The translations under genes and the position numbers were made by a program. Below, in pieces: positions 11,301-18,996 of a DNA stretch of 64,000 bases. How positions within the stretch are numbered: position 1 is the stretch's first letter; each line of letters starts with the position of its first letter. Source of the DNA: Bacteroidota bacterium (GTDB lineage Bacteria; Bacteroidota; Bacteroidia; Palsa-965); the NCBI GenBank assembly GCA_016194975.1, contig JACQAM010000016.1:1-64000 (forward strand), read 5' to 3'. The notes below the pieces were generated by a model. It did not search any database. It was not told where the DNA came from and saw only the letters and a program-made list of their open reading frames with translations.

Positions 11301-11641
11301 TTCTCAAACCCGGCGACAAACTCCGCGTGCGCATAGAACTTCGCAACGACCGCGACATGCAATACATACACATGAAAGACATGCGCGCATCAGGATTCGA
11401 ACCGGTGAATGTAATTTCCCAATATAAATATCAAGATGGATTGGGTTATTACGAGAGCACAAAAGATGCTTCGACAGATTTCTTCTTCAGCTTTTTGCCG
11501 AAAGGAACGCACGTGTTCGAATATCCGCTCACTGTTATTCACGCCGGTGATTTTTCCAATGGAATTACCGAAGCACAGTGCATGTACGCGCCGGAGTTCA
11601 GTGCACATTCGGAAGGAATAAGAGTGAAGGTTTCGAAATGA
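5378..11641 (+). CDS. Bacterial alpha-2-macroglobulin (MG2/thioester) protein
   Basis: A 2087-residue envelope protein. An N-terminal helix (about residues 19-37) anchors it or acts as an uncleaved signal. About 500 residues of helical, TPR-like sequence follow, then macroglobulin domains: the MG2 hallmark YRPGQTVYFKG begins at residue 631, and the thioester region reads YECAEQTF with Cys at 1541. The terpenoid-cyclase-like domain follows (GGWPWFDG at about 1640). The CxEQ motif is intact, so it should form the thioester that traps proteases covalently. Members usually sit in the periplasm, often beside pbpC; no penicillin-binding protein is present here. A very Tyr/Asp-rich stretch lies near residues 1180-1215. 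Confidence 0.92.
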   Translation: MDTSPKTTTKAGLSDRLPKFIVAAVFVLCAALIWNFNHHPAKAEPMLFIGKGSSYEKEWKRVDSLANKGLYQSAFNLTNQILDKAKADHNNAQIVKALMHRYLYSDAFQENSKEFAIYDLQNEMKTAKYPLAPVLHSMLGSLYWEYYQRNRWQFQQRSQTVNFQNDSINTWDLTHLVDMAMKEYRLSVIPADSLMRTHEDVYDAVITEGNVSRDLRPTLYDFLAHRAVDFFSAEEPDITRPADHFELDDPAYFNSAEKFAAMKLSTNDTLSMRYDALKILQSLVAFHLNDKKPDALVDADLKRINFVHDNSVADGKDSLYEAALRQLAANYPDCPVTGEVYYYLAYYHSSLGDGYTPNQDEKYKWEKKRALEICDAVIKKFPLTTGATNCNVIRTEIIKKTLDFTNEATAVPGEPSRALVTWKNLDHLYFRVAKLKEDVHDNYYDNRTQEQIVKDYLKLPVVQLWDENVPDDSDYNMHSSEFKIPGLPAGYYVILASPDKDFKMTKNGIAYGTMWSSSISYIDRQLKNSAYDYYFFDRNSGAPIVGADVQLWYQKYDYSDRGYHYRKGERFTSDADGHVLVPSPSDYRNMFLEVNSNGNHLFTTDIYQYKPYSYKPEMNPKTFFFTDRLIYRPGQTVYFKGIMIETDGTKNEIMKDQPTSVTFYDVNYQKVGTSLDLTTNDYGSFSGTFIAPSSGLTGQMHLQNESGNIYFSVEEYKRPKFDVNCEPVQGEFRLNDSVKVKGTAKMFAGSVVDGATVKYRVERSASFPYWWYYWYGYYPQSSTVEIANGTTITNDTGGFVIPFKALPDRSVTPASKPTFTYTIYVDVTDITGETHSTQTYVSVGYVALNLNFDAGGYIEKNDTNAVYVSLTNLEGQSDSAIVNYTVTKLKSPDHYFRDRQWAKPDKFIYKKEDWNNWFPDDPYKDENEMAKWEKGEKVLSSSINTGKEKKVYWKKNSWAPGDYIVEAMTHDKYGQEVKDIRYFTLYDIKEKTPATKDMFSFQPINVNCQPGDKAVFLVGTPAKDVQVLYETEQDEKILSHEWLKLNDEQKYIEIPVTESMRGNFGVHFAFVYHNRAYTRDQTVSVAWESKDLDISFETFRDKMQPGSKEEWKMKIRGPKGEKVAAEMVAAMYDASLDEFRANYWNFSIYQNYYSSLYWQQGVTSVANAEFYEDDWNGYADYDSKTYDELNWFGYSYGYRYWGYYEDDEDFISDKMDGNISRSQEQTETDSVSISDNKKEKSGETYAWYSSGGKNADAPAATGAYDVTLATGQASITKGTWAFGDGRNENGSDEGQGGARTNLNNIKARENLNETVFFYPQLETDSSGSVIIKFTMNEALTKWKFMAFAHTKDLKYGQIEKEVVTQKDLMIMPNPPRFLREKDMLTFTAKVSNLSGKDLSGNAQIMLYDATTMKPIDSQILTSQAQLKFDVKKGQSAPLSWDLFVPVGTGPIQYKVVASAGNFTDGETNVLPVLSNRILVTETMPLPIRGGETKDFVFEKLVNQSNGSSTLTNQRLTLEFTSNPAWYAVQALPYMMEYPYECAEQTFSRYYANSIATNIANSSPKIKAVFDVWKNKDQDAFLSNLEKNQDLKNVILTETPWVLDSKDESERKRRVALLFDLNKMSDEQDRTLRKLEKMQVSNGGWPWFDGMPDDRYITQYIITGMGHLDHLGVKSVREDNRCWNMVTNGVNYLDNRIREDYEYILKYDKAHIDEDHLSYEQIQYLYARSYFKDVSMSTRNKTAFDYFMGQAKKYWLGKGNYSEAELALATFRYADAKTSGDIMKSLSETALHSDELGMYWKDNTGGYYWYQAPIETQAMMIEAFKDVKNDQKSVDDLRVWLLKNKQTNDWKTTTATAEACYALLIDGTNWLATESDVSIVVGTQTIDPKAMGLKEEAGTGYFKTSWTADQIKPDMGKITVSKKGPGVSWGAMYWQYFEDMDKITPAQTPMQVTKKLFLVKVTSSGEVIEPVTDQTILKPGDKLRVRIELRNDRDMQYIHMKDMRASGFEPVNVISQYKYQDGLGYYESTKDASTDFFFSFLPKGTHVFEYPLTVIHAGDFSNGITEAQCMYAPEFSAHSEGIRVKVSK

Positions 11642-11693
11642 ATTTGATTTGATAACGCATTGATTAAATAGCCCACCGGGTAATCGCGAGACC

Positions 11694-12737
11694 ATGAATA
11701 GAATAAACCCGAGTTCCATTATTCGGATAAAAAATATTTCTTTTCTGTTTTTCATTTTCATTGCCGTCGATTGTTCGTCGCAGCCCAAAGATTCTCTCGC
11801 CGTGGGAAAGATAAAGCCAATGGCGGAATATGAAACTACGCATGGAGATTCAGGGGTATATTGGTTCAGCGACTCGACTGGGAGAAAGCACCCTGAGTAT
11901 TTTTCGAAGGAAGATGTTTTTTTTGGCGGAGAGGATATGAACACCGGCAGTGGCGTTAACGATTTCAGGTACGACGACTATGTTTCAATGGGCGATAAAT
12001 ATTTTGCGGCGAAGAATGATTCCTTCACAAATAATTATACTGATGCGATCTCCTGTTACGAACTGGCGCTGAAAATAAAACCGGGAGTACACTATCTGGA
12101 GGACAGGATTTGCGAGGCATACCTGCATGTCCCGTACTTTACCATTTGCCCGTATACCAGCGATACGGCGGCATTCATCAAACAAAAAACGACTTACGAA
12201 ATCGCCATTGCCGATTCGGCGTTTGCCGGGAATAATTTTAAAAAAGCGCACGACTACTATTGTTTTGCTCTTTACATTTCTCCCGGCCAGAAATATGCGT
12301 TGCGGCAATTCAGTATTTGTGATTCCGCATTATATGTTGAAGCCCTGAAAAATTTCCATCCCCAGGAGGCAGACAGTCTTTTTGCTTTGAAAGATTACAC
12401 CGGCGCATTGGCAGCTTATGAAGAAATTTATATAACTATTATGGGGGCGCAGATGTATGCCATCGATAAAAAAGATTATGCGAATAAAATAAATTATCTC
12501 GATGAGAAAATCGCTTTATGCGTCCGGGATATCTCCATTGATGAATTCAGGCATTACCTTATAGACGGGCAATGCATGCATGATTCTTACAAGGTGTGTT
12601 ATATCATTGCAGAGTATGCCGCAGAAAAAGCCAAAACCGAAAGAGATTACCGCGCAGCAAAAGAATTTTACGAATATGAAAACAGGAATGATAAAGCTGA
12701 GCAGATGGAAAAATTAATCGAACAGGAAGGGAAATAG
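11694..12737 (+). CDS. Hypothetical secreted/lipoprotein-like protein with TPR-like repeats
   Basis: A 347-residue protein with a hydrophobic N-terminal segment (FLFFIFIAVDCSSQ) that may be an export signal; the Cys is a poor lipobox because Asp precedes it. The middle is helical with tetratricopeptide-like repeats (KYFAAKNDSFTNNYTDAISCYELALKI; similar spacing at DYYCFALYISP and DYTGALAAYEEIY). I do not recognise the family. It follows the macroglobulin gene on the same strand after 52 bp and may be cotranscribed. A partial dispersed motif (TAGCCCAYCGGG) lies both before and after the gene, near 11669 and 12749. Confidence 0.65.
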   Translation: MNRINPSSIIRIKNISFLFFIFIAVDCSSQPKDSLAVGKIKPMAEYETTHGDSGVYWFSDSTGRKHPEYFSKEDVFFGGEDMNTGSGVNDFRYDDYVSMGDKYFAAKNDSFTNNYTDAISCYELALKIKPGVHYLEDRICEAYLHVPYFTICPYTSDTAAFIKQKTTYEIAIADSAFAGNNFKKAHDYYCFALYISPGQKYALRQFSICDSALYVEALKNFHPQEADSLFALKDYTGALAAYEEIYITIMGAQMYAIDKKDYANKINYLDEKIALCVRDISIDEFRHYLIDGQCMHDSYKVCYIIAEYAAEKAKTERDYRAAKEFYEYENRNDKAEQMEKLIEQEGK

Positions 12738-12794
12738 ATTCCCATTATAGCCCATCGGGGAATCGGTGAGCTGTGATTAATCGGCTATTTATTT

Positions 12795-13727
12795 TCAATA
12801 ATATTTCACTTCTCTCGTCGAGAGAAAAACTGTTTTCCCGTCTTTCAATTGGTACTGTTTCGTCCAGTTTCCTGTAGAATCATATTCATAAGTGTACGTG
12901 TAATTGTACATCACGAATCCTGTGCGGTCGAAGTTGGTCCATTCACTCTGATCGGCATTATCGTTGTACACAAAAACATTTTTCTCTACGAGTTTTGAAT
13001 TATTATCGAAATTCTGCTGTTGTGAGAGATGTCCGCGGTACTCGTACTGGTATTTTTGTTTGGTCATGATGGCGCCATCACCCGTGTAGGCATCTTCCGA
13101 AGTTTTCAGGTGGCGGCTGTCGAATGTGCGCATCAGTTTTCCAAGCGGTTTCCCTTTTGCATCAAAATTATCTTCCTCTGTGCAGTTTCCATATTCATCA
13201 TATTTATAAGACGTGGTTTGCACCACCGCATCATTCCCATCGTACAATGTTGCTTTTAAAGGATTGCCAACGGGATCCGGCTCGTAAACAGTTTTCTCGT
13301 CATACGTTCCCGCGGTGTCGGAATATTTTTTCATTTCCATGATAAAACCTTTAGGAGAATATTTTCTTGTCAACCGGTAATCAAGCGCGTTGTCGGAATC
13401 GAACCAGGTTTCTTCAATTCGATTCCCGGCATCATCATATTTAAAAACGTAACGGTAATCGAGAAAAGAACCGGTCTTGTAAAAATTTGCCCACGCCACA
13501 TATCCCTTGTCGGTGTAAGCCATTATATAAGTATGATCCGTCATTTCCCATTCCTGTCCCACGGAATCTTTTCCGGCAGCAGTCTGCAGCACCTGATAAT
13601 ATTTTTGCGTGACCATAGCTACTTTTCCTTTCATATTATCGGCAGCAAGATCATTTTGTTTCGCTGTTTGTGCAGAAGCATACTGAACCGGAAAAAATGC
13701 GATCAACGGGAGAATAAATTTTTTCAT
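12795..13727 (-). CDS. Secreted protein with RHS/YD-like repeats
   Basis: 310 residues with a signal peptide (MKKFILPLIAFFPVQYASA) and about six degenerate repeats of the form YxYDxxGNxxExxxFD (for example KYDDAGNRIEETWFD and KYDEYGNCTEEDNFD). These resemble isolated YD/RHS strands or YwqK-type repeats rather than a full RHS toxin; there is no C-terminal toxin domain and no core processing motif. Probably a periplasmic or surface beta-repeat protein of unknown function. Convergent with the preceding gene. Confidence 0.65.
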   Translation of the reverse strand: MKKFILPLIAFFPVQYASAQTAKQNDLAADNMKGKVAMVTQKYYQVLQTAAGKDSVGQEWEMTDHTYIMAYTDKGYVAWANFYKTGSFLDYRYVFKYDDAGNRIEETWFDSDNALDYRLTRKYSPKGFIMEMKKYSDTAGTYDEKTVYEPDPVGNPLKATLYDGNDAVVQTTSYKYDEYGNCTEEDNFDAKGKPLGKLMRTFDSRHLKTSEDAYTGDGAIMTKQKYQYEYRGHLSQQQNFDNNSKLVEKNVFVYNDNADQSEWTNFDRTGFVMYNYTYTYEYDSTGNWTKQYQLKDGKTVFLSTREVKYY

Positions 13728-13790
13728 GAGTTGTTGTTTGTGTGTGGGAATAAAAATAGAATTTCTGAATGAATATCAAATCGCGTGCCT

Positions 13791-15638
13791 TTACTTTTCT
13801 TTTGGCTCATACAAAATGATCTTTTCATTGTCCACCAGCAGGCGTGCGTGATTGGCATCCCATAGCTGCACCACGAGTTCGTCACTTTCGTGCAATATAT
13901 AAGGAGTGAAATATTCTGCGCTGAAATGGCACCACTTCCCCGGTTTCACAATTGCAGTATCAATTGCCACACTGGTGTATCCATAACTAACGCCTCGTTT
14001 GCCATTCATCATGAACGCGAAATAAGCGGGCTTCTGAAAAAATTCATCCGTCGCAAAAATATCAGCACTCAATTCTACCCGGAGGTATTCCTGCTTCGTA
14101 AGTTCATTATAAGGTTTGCGAAACGTGATCGCGAATTCATGACCGGCATCCAGTTGAATACATTTTCCGCGATTACCAGTGGAATCGAGAACGTGAAACG
14201 ATCCGTCATTTTTGAAATTTTCAAAATCTTCCTGCAGCACAACTTTCGCATTGTACTTATTGATGCAGGTAGCGAGCGGTGGCAATGGATTGTAATGATC
14301 CGACTCGAGCAATTCCATCCAATCTTTGTTCATGGTCGTTCGGCCAAAAATTTTCCAGTAATATTTTTCTGTCATGCGGCACGTATCGAGAATTCCGGCG
14401 TTGATCTGTCCGGTTTGAAAAATATTCAGCAGCACAAAAAACAGTAAAATAAATTTCACCGTAATTTTTTTCCACAGAATTTTATTCCAGGCAATAAAAA
14501 AATATCCCAGTGGAATTGCCATCAATCCGTACGACTGCACGAAAGGACGCTGGCCGAATGTTCCCGCGTACCACCAGCATTCCCACGAAGAGATCACCCA
14601 TAAGTTGACAAGGGAAAAAAGTGTGAAAACAAAAAAGAGCTGTCGTTGATTTTTGTAGAGATAATAAAACCCCAATATGGCCAATGCCATGACCGGCGTG
14701 TACAGCAACCAGCCCTTTTTGTAACTGAAAAGAACTTTAAGGGTGAACGGATGCAGAAAATCAAATCCTTCCTGGTGGCCATAAGAGAACCAGTTTCCAC
14801 TCGTGTATTTCCAGTAAAATAATTGCAGCGAACCCACGGCTATCATTCCTGAAACAAAAAGTAAAGCGTGAGAAAAATTCTTCAGGAGCAATTTCATTTT
14901 GTCAATGAAACTTTTCCATCCCACAATATTCCAAAATAACGGAATGATGATCCACACTATTTCCGACGGACGGGTAATAGTGGCAAGCCCTATGAGGAGT
15001 CCGAGAAAAAGAGCAGTTGATCTTTTTTGTTCACGGTGCCAGGAAATAGTAAGCAAAAGAATTCCGCAATCAATAGCAAAAAGAAAAATATGCGGCAGGC
15101 AGCAATCATAAGTTGCGTAGTAAAAAAGATTGGTGCCAAATGCAATGAGCAGGAGCAGCGCCGTCGTCACCACATCGTCAAAAAAACGGAGAAGCAGTTT
15201 TCGAAAAAAAAACATTCCGAGAATAGCAAAACATAAAGCAGAGAAGATCATTGCCCACTGGTATGGAGGCGAAAGCCCGTCAGCAGAATAACCGGAAATT
15301 TTTGCCGCGAGATGTCCGCCAAGAAAAAACGGGAGATTGCAGATCGCAAGCCCCACGGGATAAGTATTAACGAGCCGGTTTTTCTGCCCGGCATAACATT
15401 GATAAAAAGTCCGTCCCGGCTGATATTTTTTATTCAGCGAATCGAGCCAGTTTTTATTTTCAATTCCCGGATCGTGATAAATTAAAGCTGCGGGAAGATG
15501 CAGGTAGTATCCGTAATTATCCCAGCTCAGCGCATACGAATCGCGAATAAAAGGTTCGGTAGAAAAAACCTGTTGCAATTTTATGACAATGAATGCAACG
15601 AAAATAAAGAGGAAAGTAAAAAAAGATAGTTTGTTCAA
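13791..15638 (-). CDS. Multi-pass membrane protein, GT-C (family 39-like) glycosyltransferase fold
   Basis: 615 residues with about ten transmembrane helices in the first 400 and a soluble C-terminal beta-rich part of about 200 residues. The first extracytoplasmic loop carries an acidic/aromatic stretch (SWDNYGYYLHLP) and there is ATITRPSEIVW in a mid loop, as in many Bacteroidota membrane glycosyltransferases that use lipid-linked sugars. The acceptor is unknown and the assignment rests on topology rather than on a diagnostic motif. A TATATTCG -7-like element lies at 15682-15689 on this strand. No other envelope-sugar genes are adjacent. Confidence 0.6.
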   Translation of the reverse strand: MNKLSFFTFLFIFVAFIVIKLQQVFSTEPFIRDSYALSWDNYGYYLHLPAALIYHDPGIENKNWLDSLNKKYQPGRTFYQCYAGQKNRLVNTYPVGLAICNLPFFLGGHLAAKISGYSADGLSPPYQWAMIFSALCFAILGMFFFRKLLLRFFDDVVTTALLLLIAFGTNLFYYATYDCCLPHIFLFAIDCGILLLTISWHREQKRSTALFLGLLIGLATITRPSEIVWIIIPLFWNIVGWKSFIDKMKLLLKNFSHALLFVSGMIAVGSLQLFYWKYTSGNWFSYGHQEGFDFLHPFTLKVLFSYKKGWLLYTPVMALAILGFYYLYKNQRQLFFVFTLFSLVNLWVISSWECWWYAGTFGQRPFVQSYGLMAIPLGYFFIAWNKILWKKITVKFILLFFVLLNIFQTGQINAGILDTCRMTEKYYWKIFGRTTMNKDWMELLESDHYNPLPPLATCINKYNAKVVLQEDFENFKNDGSFHVLDSTGNRGKCIQLDAGHEFAITFRKPYNELTKQEYLRVELSADIFATDEFFQKPAYFAFMMNGKRGVSYGYTSVAIDTAIVKPGKWCHFSAEYFTPYILHESDELVVQLWDANHARLLVDNEKIILYEPKEK

Positions 15639-15654
15639 GCGGGAATGGATTGTG

Positions 15655-15679
15655 CCCTTCGACTTCGCTCAGGACGACA
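15655..15679. repeat. Dispersed CTTCGACTTCGCTCAGG-type repeat, copy 1
   Basis: This short sequence recurs with few changes at 48292-48315. Both copies lie in intergenic DNA next to gene ends, as expected for a small dispersed repeat. Confidence 0.55.
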
Positions 15680-15728
15680 TGCGAATATACGAATGGAGGT
15701 TAGAAGACGGAGGATGGACTGATTTCAG

Positions 15729-15912
15729 GTAGTGTATCAGTTTGGATTTTGACAATATTTTCAGTTTGAAACTTAGTGCCATTGTGTCTTTGTGGCATCG
15801 CGAAATTTCATTGATAACAAAACAATTTTTATCTGGAAAATACTTACGCTTACGAGGCCACAAAGTCACAAAGGATCAAAGAAATATCAAAAATTTCAAA
15901 CTGACCCACTAC
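15729..15912. repeat. Long imperfect inverted repeat upstream of cupin gene
   Basis: The left arm 15729-15796 and right arm 15857-15912 are imperfect reverse complements: GTAGTG..TCAGTTTG at the outer ends and CTTTGTGGC at the inner ends match well, with gaps between. The spacer is about 60 bp. This and flanking DNA fill the 355-bp gap between 15638 and 15994, where I see no coding sequence. It may be a decayed palindromic element. Confidence 0.5.
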
Positions 15913-15993
15913 CAGTCCATTTTCCAACATGCATGCTCCATCTTCCATTCGTATATTAGCGGAATTCATACCTCAACTCAATCTTTCCCGGCC

Positions 15994-16407
15994 ATGAAAA
16001 AATTATTTCTCATCATCACGCTGTCTCTTCTCCTCGCTCCATTCTCCATTCTCAAATCGCAGGTAAATGTGCAATCGCTCGACACGGTGCAGGCGCCCGC
16101 GGGCACGACCACGAATTACATCAAACCCCTGTATCACGATTCGCTCTCGAGCAGTTTTGTGATCATTGTTCCCAAAGAAGTGAAGAAGCATCTGCACGCC
16201 ACGCATTCCGAACAGGTGTATGTGATCTCAGGCGAAGCAGACATGACGGTTGGCGATAAAAATTTTCACATCAAAGCCGGCGATATCATTTTCATTCCGA
16301 AAGGAACACCGCATTCGGCAATGGTCACATCAAAAGAGCCGCTGAAAATTCTTTCGGTGCAGTCGCCGTATTTCGATGGGAAAGACAGAGTGATGCTGGA
16401 TAAATAA
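15994..16407 (+). CDS. Secreted single-domain cupin
   Basis: 137 residues with a signal peptide (MKKLFLIITLSLLLAPF) then a cupin_2 barrel. Both cupin motifs are visible: KKHLHATHSEQVYVISG, with metal-binding His and Glu, and PKGTPHSA, with the later His. It should bind a metal ion and act on, or bind, a small ligand in the periplasm; the substrate is not inferable. An upstream extension of the open frame to 15742 runs through the inverted repeat and precedes the obvious signal peptide, so it is rejected. Confidence 0.85.
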   Translation: MKKLFLIITLSLLLAPFSILKSQVNVQSLDTVQAPAGTTTNYIKPLYHDSLSSSFVIIVPKEVKKHLHATHSEQVYVISGEADMTVGDKNFHIKAGDIIFIPKGTPHSAMVTSKEPLKILSVQSPYFDGKDRVMLDK

Positions 16408-16483
16408 GGCCATTGGCCAATTGTCATTGGGGATTTGCGAAAAAATATTTTCATGAAGGCCTAATGCCCAATGAAATAATTCT

Positions 16484-18151
16484 TCAGTCTGCAATAATGA
16501 TCCTGGCCGAAAAGCCGGATTCTTCAATTCTCAAAAAATAAATTCCTGCGGGAAGTCCATCACGATCAAGACGAACATCCGTTCCGGAAATATTTTTCAT
16601 TTCGCGCACCAATTGTCCGTTTGAATTATAGATCAGGAGTTTTTCGTGCGAGAGAGGATTTTCGAAATGAAGAAGCGTGGAAGTAATGAACGGGTCGGGA
16701 AAGACACTGAAATCAGCAGCAGAAAAATTATCTTCTATGCCCGTCATTAAATTCAGTTTTGCAAGAAATATATCAGCGCCGACAGAAGTATTGACCAGTG
16801 TTGCATTCCCAAACGAAACCGCTGCGCTTGAATACAAACCAGTGGTATAAATATTATCAAAAGGATCGCAGGCAATTCCCATTCCGTATTCATCATAATT
16901 GGATCCCACTTTTTTTGCCCACAACACATTTCCATTCCCATCGTAATCCGCAACGAAAAGATCGTGATACTGGAAATTCGCATTGGAGAGATTCAAAGTT
17001 GCGAAACTGATCACCGGGCTTTTAAAATATCCGGCGAGTAGTAATTTGCCACTGGGTTCGCAGGCAATATCCTGGAGATAATCATTACTGTTTCCTCCTG
17101 CGCTCCGCGCCCATAGTTCATTCAGGTTCGGATCAGATTTTACAATGAAAATATCACCGAACCCCCAATTCGCATTTGTAAGTGTGTCGGGGGCGAAGGA
17201 AATGTCAGGGCTGTAGTAATCTCCTGCAAAAAAAACATTTCCGCTTCCATCGCACGTCACACTCATTCCGTAATCATTCTCTGTTCCGCCGGCGCTCATT
17301 GTGTGAATGAAATTTCCTGCCGAATCGAGATGACAGAGAAACGCATCCGCATTCTGGGAAAATGTATTGGTCAGCGTATCATTTCCGAAAATGATCTGCG
17401 TGCTCTCAAAAGTTCCCGCAACATAAATATCCGCATTGTAATTTGTGGCAATTGAAGAACCATAATCGTAATAATTTCCGCCGGCCGATGTTGCCCACAT
17501 GCAATTTCCACCGGCATCATATTTCGCCACAAAAAAATCTCCGTAGGCAATATTGCTCAGCGTATGAGTGCCGAATGAAATGGTTGAACTGGAAAAAGAT
17601 CCGGTCACATAAATATTATTTGCGTTATCAGTAATAATTCCTTCACCGCCATCATCGCCATTTCCGCCTGCTTTTTTTGCCCACAAAACATTTCCGGAAG
17701 GATCATACTTGACAAGAAAAAGATCGGCACCTCCGCTATTCGTCAGCGTGTATGCGCCAAATGTTATCGGGTAATAATTGTAATACCCGGTTACATAAAT
17801 ATTGCCATTCAGATCGCAGGTAATATCATCTCCTTCATCGAAATCTGCTCCGCCTGCACTGCGCGCCCATTGAACATTTCCAATGCTGTCATATTTTACA
17901 ATGAAAAAATCAGGAGTAGCAGGATTAAGATTATATAAAGTGTCATTCCCGAAAATTATGTAGGGACTTACAAAATCGCCGGTGACGTAAATATTTCCGG
18001 AAAGATCAGTTGCTACTTTCCGCGCCTCATCCAAGTCGCTGCCACCGGCACTTCTTGCCCAGATCCAGTTCGGAGTTTGTGCGGGAAGAAATTCAGTGAA
18101 TAAAAAAAGAAAGCAAACTGCTTTGAAGATCAATCCGGGGTTGAAAAACAT
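16484..18151 (-). CDS. SBBP-repeat beta-propeller protein with T9SS sorting domain
   Basis: 555 residues from this start. After a signal peptide (FKAVCFLFLFTEFLPAQ) come about eight repeats of roughly 55 residues of the form WARSAGGxxxDEGxxIxxDxxGNIYVTGxF, the SBBP seven-bladed-propeller family. The C-terminal 75 residues are a T9SS type A sorting domain (FSVFPDPF..LLIYNSNGQLVRE..GIYFLRI), so the protein should be secreted by type IX secretion and attached to or released from the cell surface. The ATG at 18184 lies on the -7 element, so the start at 18151 is preferred. Confidence 0.9.
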   Translation of the reverse strand: MFFNPGLIFKAVCFLFLFTEFLPAQTPNWIWARSAGGSDLDEARKVATDLSGNIYVTGDFVSPYIIFGNDTLYNLNPATPDFFIVKYDSIGNVQWARSAGGADFDEGDDITCDLNGNIYVTGYYNYYPITFGAYTLTNSGGADLFLVKYDPSGNVLWAKKAGGNGDDGGEGIITDNANNIYVTGSFSSSTISFGTHTLSNIAYGDFFVAKYDAGGNCMWATSAGGNYYDYGSSIATNYNADIYVAGTFESTQIIFGNDTLTNTFSQNADAFLCHLDSAGNFIHTMSAGGTENDYGMSVTCDGSGNVFFAGDYYSPDISFAPDTLTNANWGFGDIFIVKSDPNLNELWARSAGGNSNDYLQDIACEPSGKLLLAGYFKSPVISFATLNLSNANFQYHDLFVADYDGNGNVLWAKKVGSNYDEYGMGIACDPFDNIYTTGLYSSAAVSFGNATLVNTSVGADIFLAKLNLMTGIEDNFSAADFSVFPDPFITSTLLHFENPLSHEKLLIYNSNGQLVREMKNISGTDVRLDRDGLPAGIYFLRIEESGFSARIIIAD

Positions 18152-18172
18152 CGGAACAAAAAATTGATAATG

Positions 18173-18180
18173 AAAGGTAG
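18173..18180 (-). promoter_or_regulatory. -7 element for SBBP protein gene
   Basis: Minus-strand TACCTTTC resembles TAnnTTTG and lies 22 bp upstream of the ATG at 18151. It overlaps the alternative ATG at 18184, which rules that start out. Confidence 0.5.
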
Positions 18181-18204
18181 GCAATATCCGGAAATGATGA
18201 CAAC

Positions 18205-18876
18205 CTACAAACGACTACTGACTACTGACAGATTTTTTTTCACGCCCACATACATCACGATCGTACACATCATCAGGAGTAAATGCGCAATGTCATTATA
18301 ATTGAACCAGGGCGATGGCATGAATTTCGTTGCTACTACTACAGCGGGGATCACTGCCAATGAAATTCCGGTTCCCAATAATGCCGAAGGAACTTTTTTC
18401 TCAGAGAATTGAGAGAAGTTCAGGATCATGATCGGAAGCAAACCAAGTCCGAGATCAATATTCACTGCTGCAAACCTGCGGATGTAAACCATAAAAGCGG
18501 CGCAGAGCATGAATTGAACAGAGGCAATAATTTTTGCGATCTGAATTTTTTCCGTGAAATAAATCCTCACAGTTGCAATTTGTGCAAATGCAATGGCAAC
18601 CATCTGCATCCATCCCATGGTTATCCATATTTTGAAATGAAGTGCTTCACTCGTGTACGCAGAAAATCCGTGAACAATTATTCCGATGGATGAAGCGATG
18701 GCGCTGAAAAGAAAAAATCCCGCCCAGTCTTTGGCACTAAGATGATTTTTTCTCAGCCGGAAAATTTTTGTTGCGCACCAGAGTGCCGCCGCCGCCATCA
18801 GCAGGTTGGTGAAGGCAGTTTGCGGATCGCGCCAGGTAATTCCCCAATAATCGACCTGTACAAAATATTTTATCAC
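18205..18876 (-). CDS. Integral membrane protein of unknown function
   Basis: 223 residues with about six predicted transmembrane helices, evenly spaced, with short loops. There is no signal peptide and no recognisable catalytic motif; the N-terminus contains a conserved-looking aromatic stretch (YWGITWRDPQTAFTN). It lies downstream of the divergent rRNA methyltransferase promoter region and is transcribed toward the SBBP gene. I do not recognise the family with confidence. Confidence 0.6.
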   Translation of the reverse strand: MIKYFVQVDYWGITWRDPQTAFTNLLMAAAALWCATKIFRLRKNHLSAKDWAGFFLFSAIASSIGIIVHGFSAYTSEALHFKIWITMGWMQMVAIAFAQIATVRIYFTEKIQIAKIIASVQFMLCAAFMVYIRRFAAVNIDLGLGLLPIMILNFSQFSEKKVPSALLGTGISLAVIPAVVVATKFMPSPWFNYNDIAHLLLMMCTIVMYVGVKKNLSVVSSRL

Positions 18877-18886
18877 GATACGAAAG

Positions 18887-18988
18887 TACTGAGTTATGAG
18901 TTATGGGTTATGAGTGTGGTGTGTTACGCGATATAATAAATCATCAGAAATTCTCCGCACTCAATACTCAATACTCATAACTCAGTAC
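18887..18988. repeat. Inverted repeat between divergent genes
   Basis: About 30 bp near 18887-18916 (GTACTGAGTTATGAGT core) recurs in inverted orientation near 18959-18988, with 16 bases perfectly conserved and the rest AGTTATGAG-like simple repeat. Each copy sits directly before one of the two divergent genes (starts 18876 and 18997). Similar (actcataactc)-type simple sequence also occurs near 3487. Confidence 0.6.
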
Positions 18989-18996
18989 ATTCGCAG

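Noticed and set aside
12795-13727. RHS toxin gene
   Set aside because: Only a handful of degenerate YD-like repeats; no core domain, cleavage motif or toxin tip.
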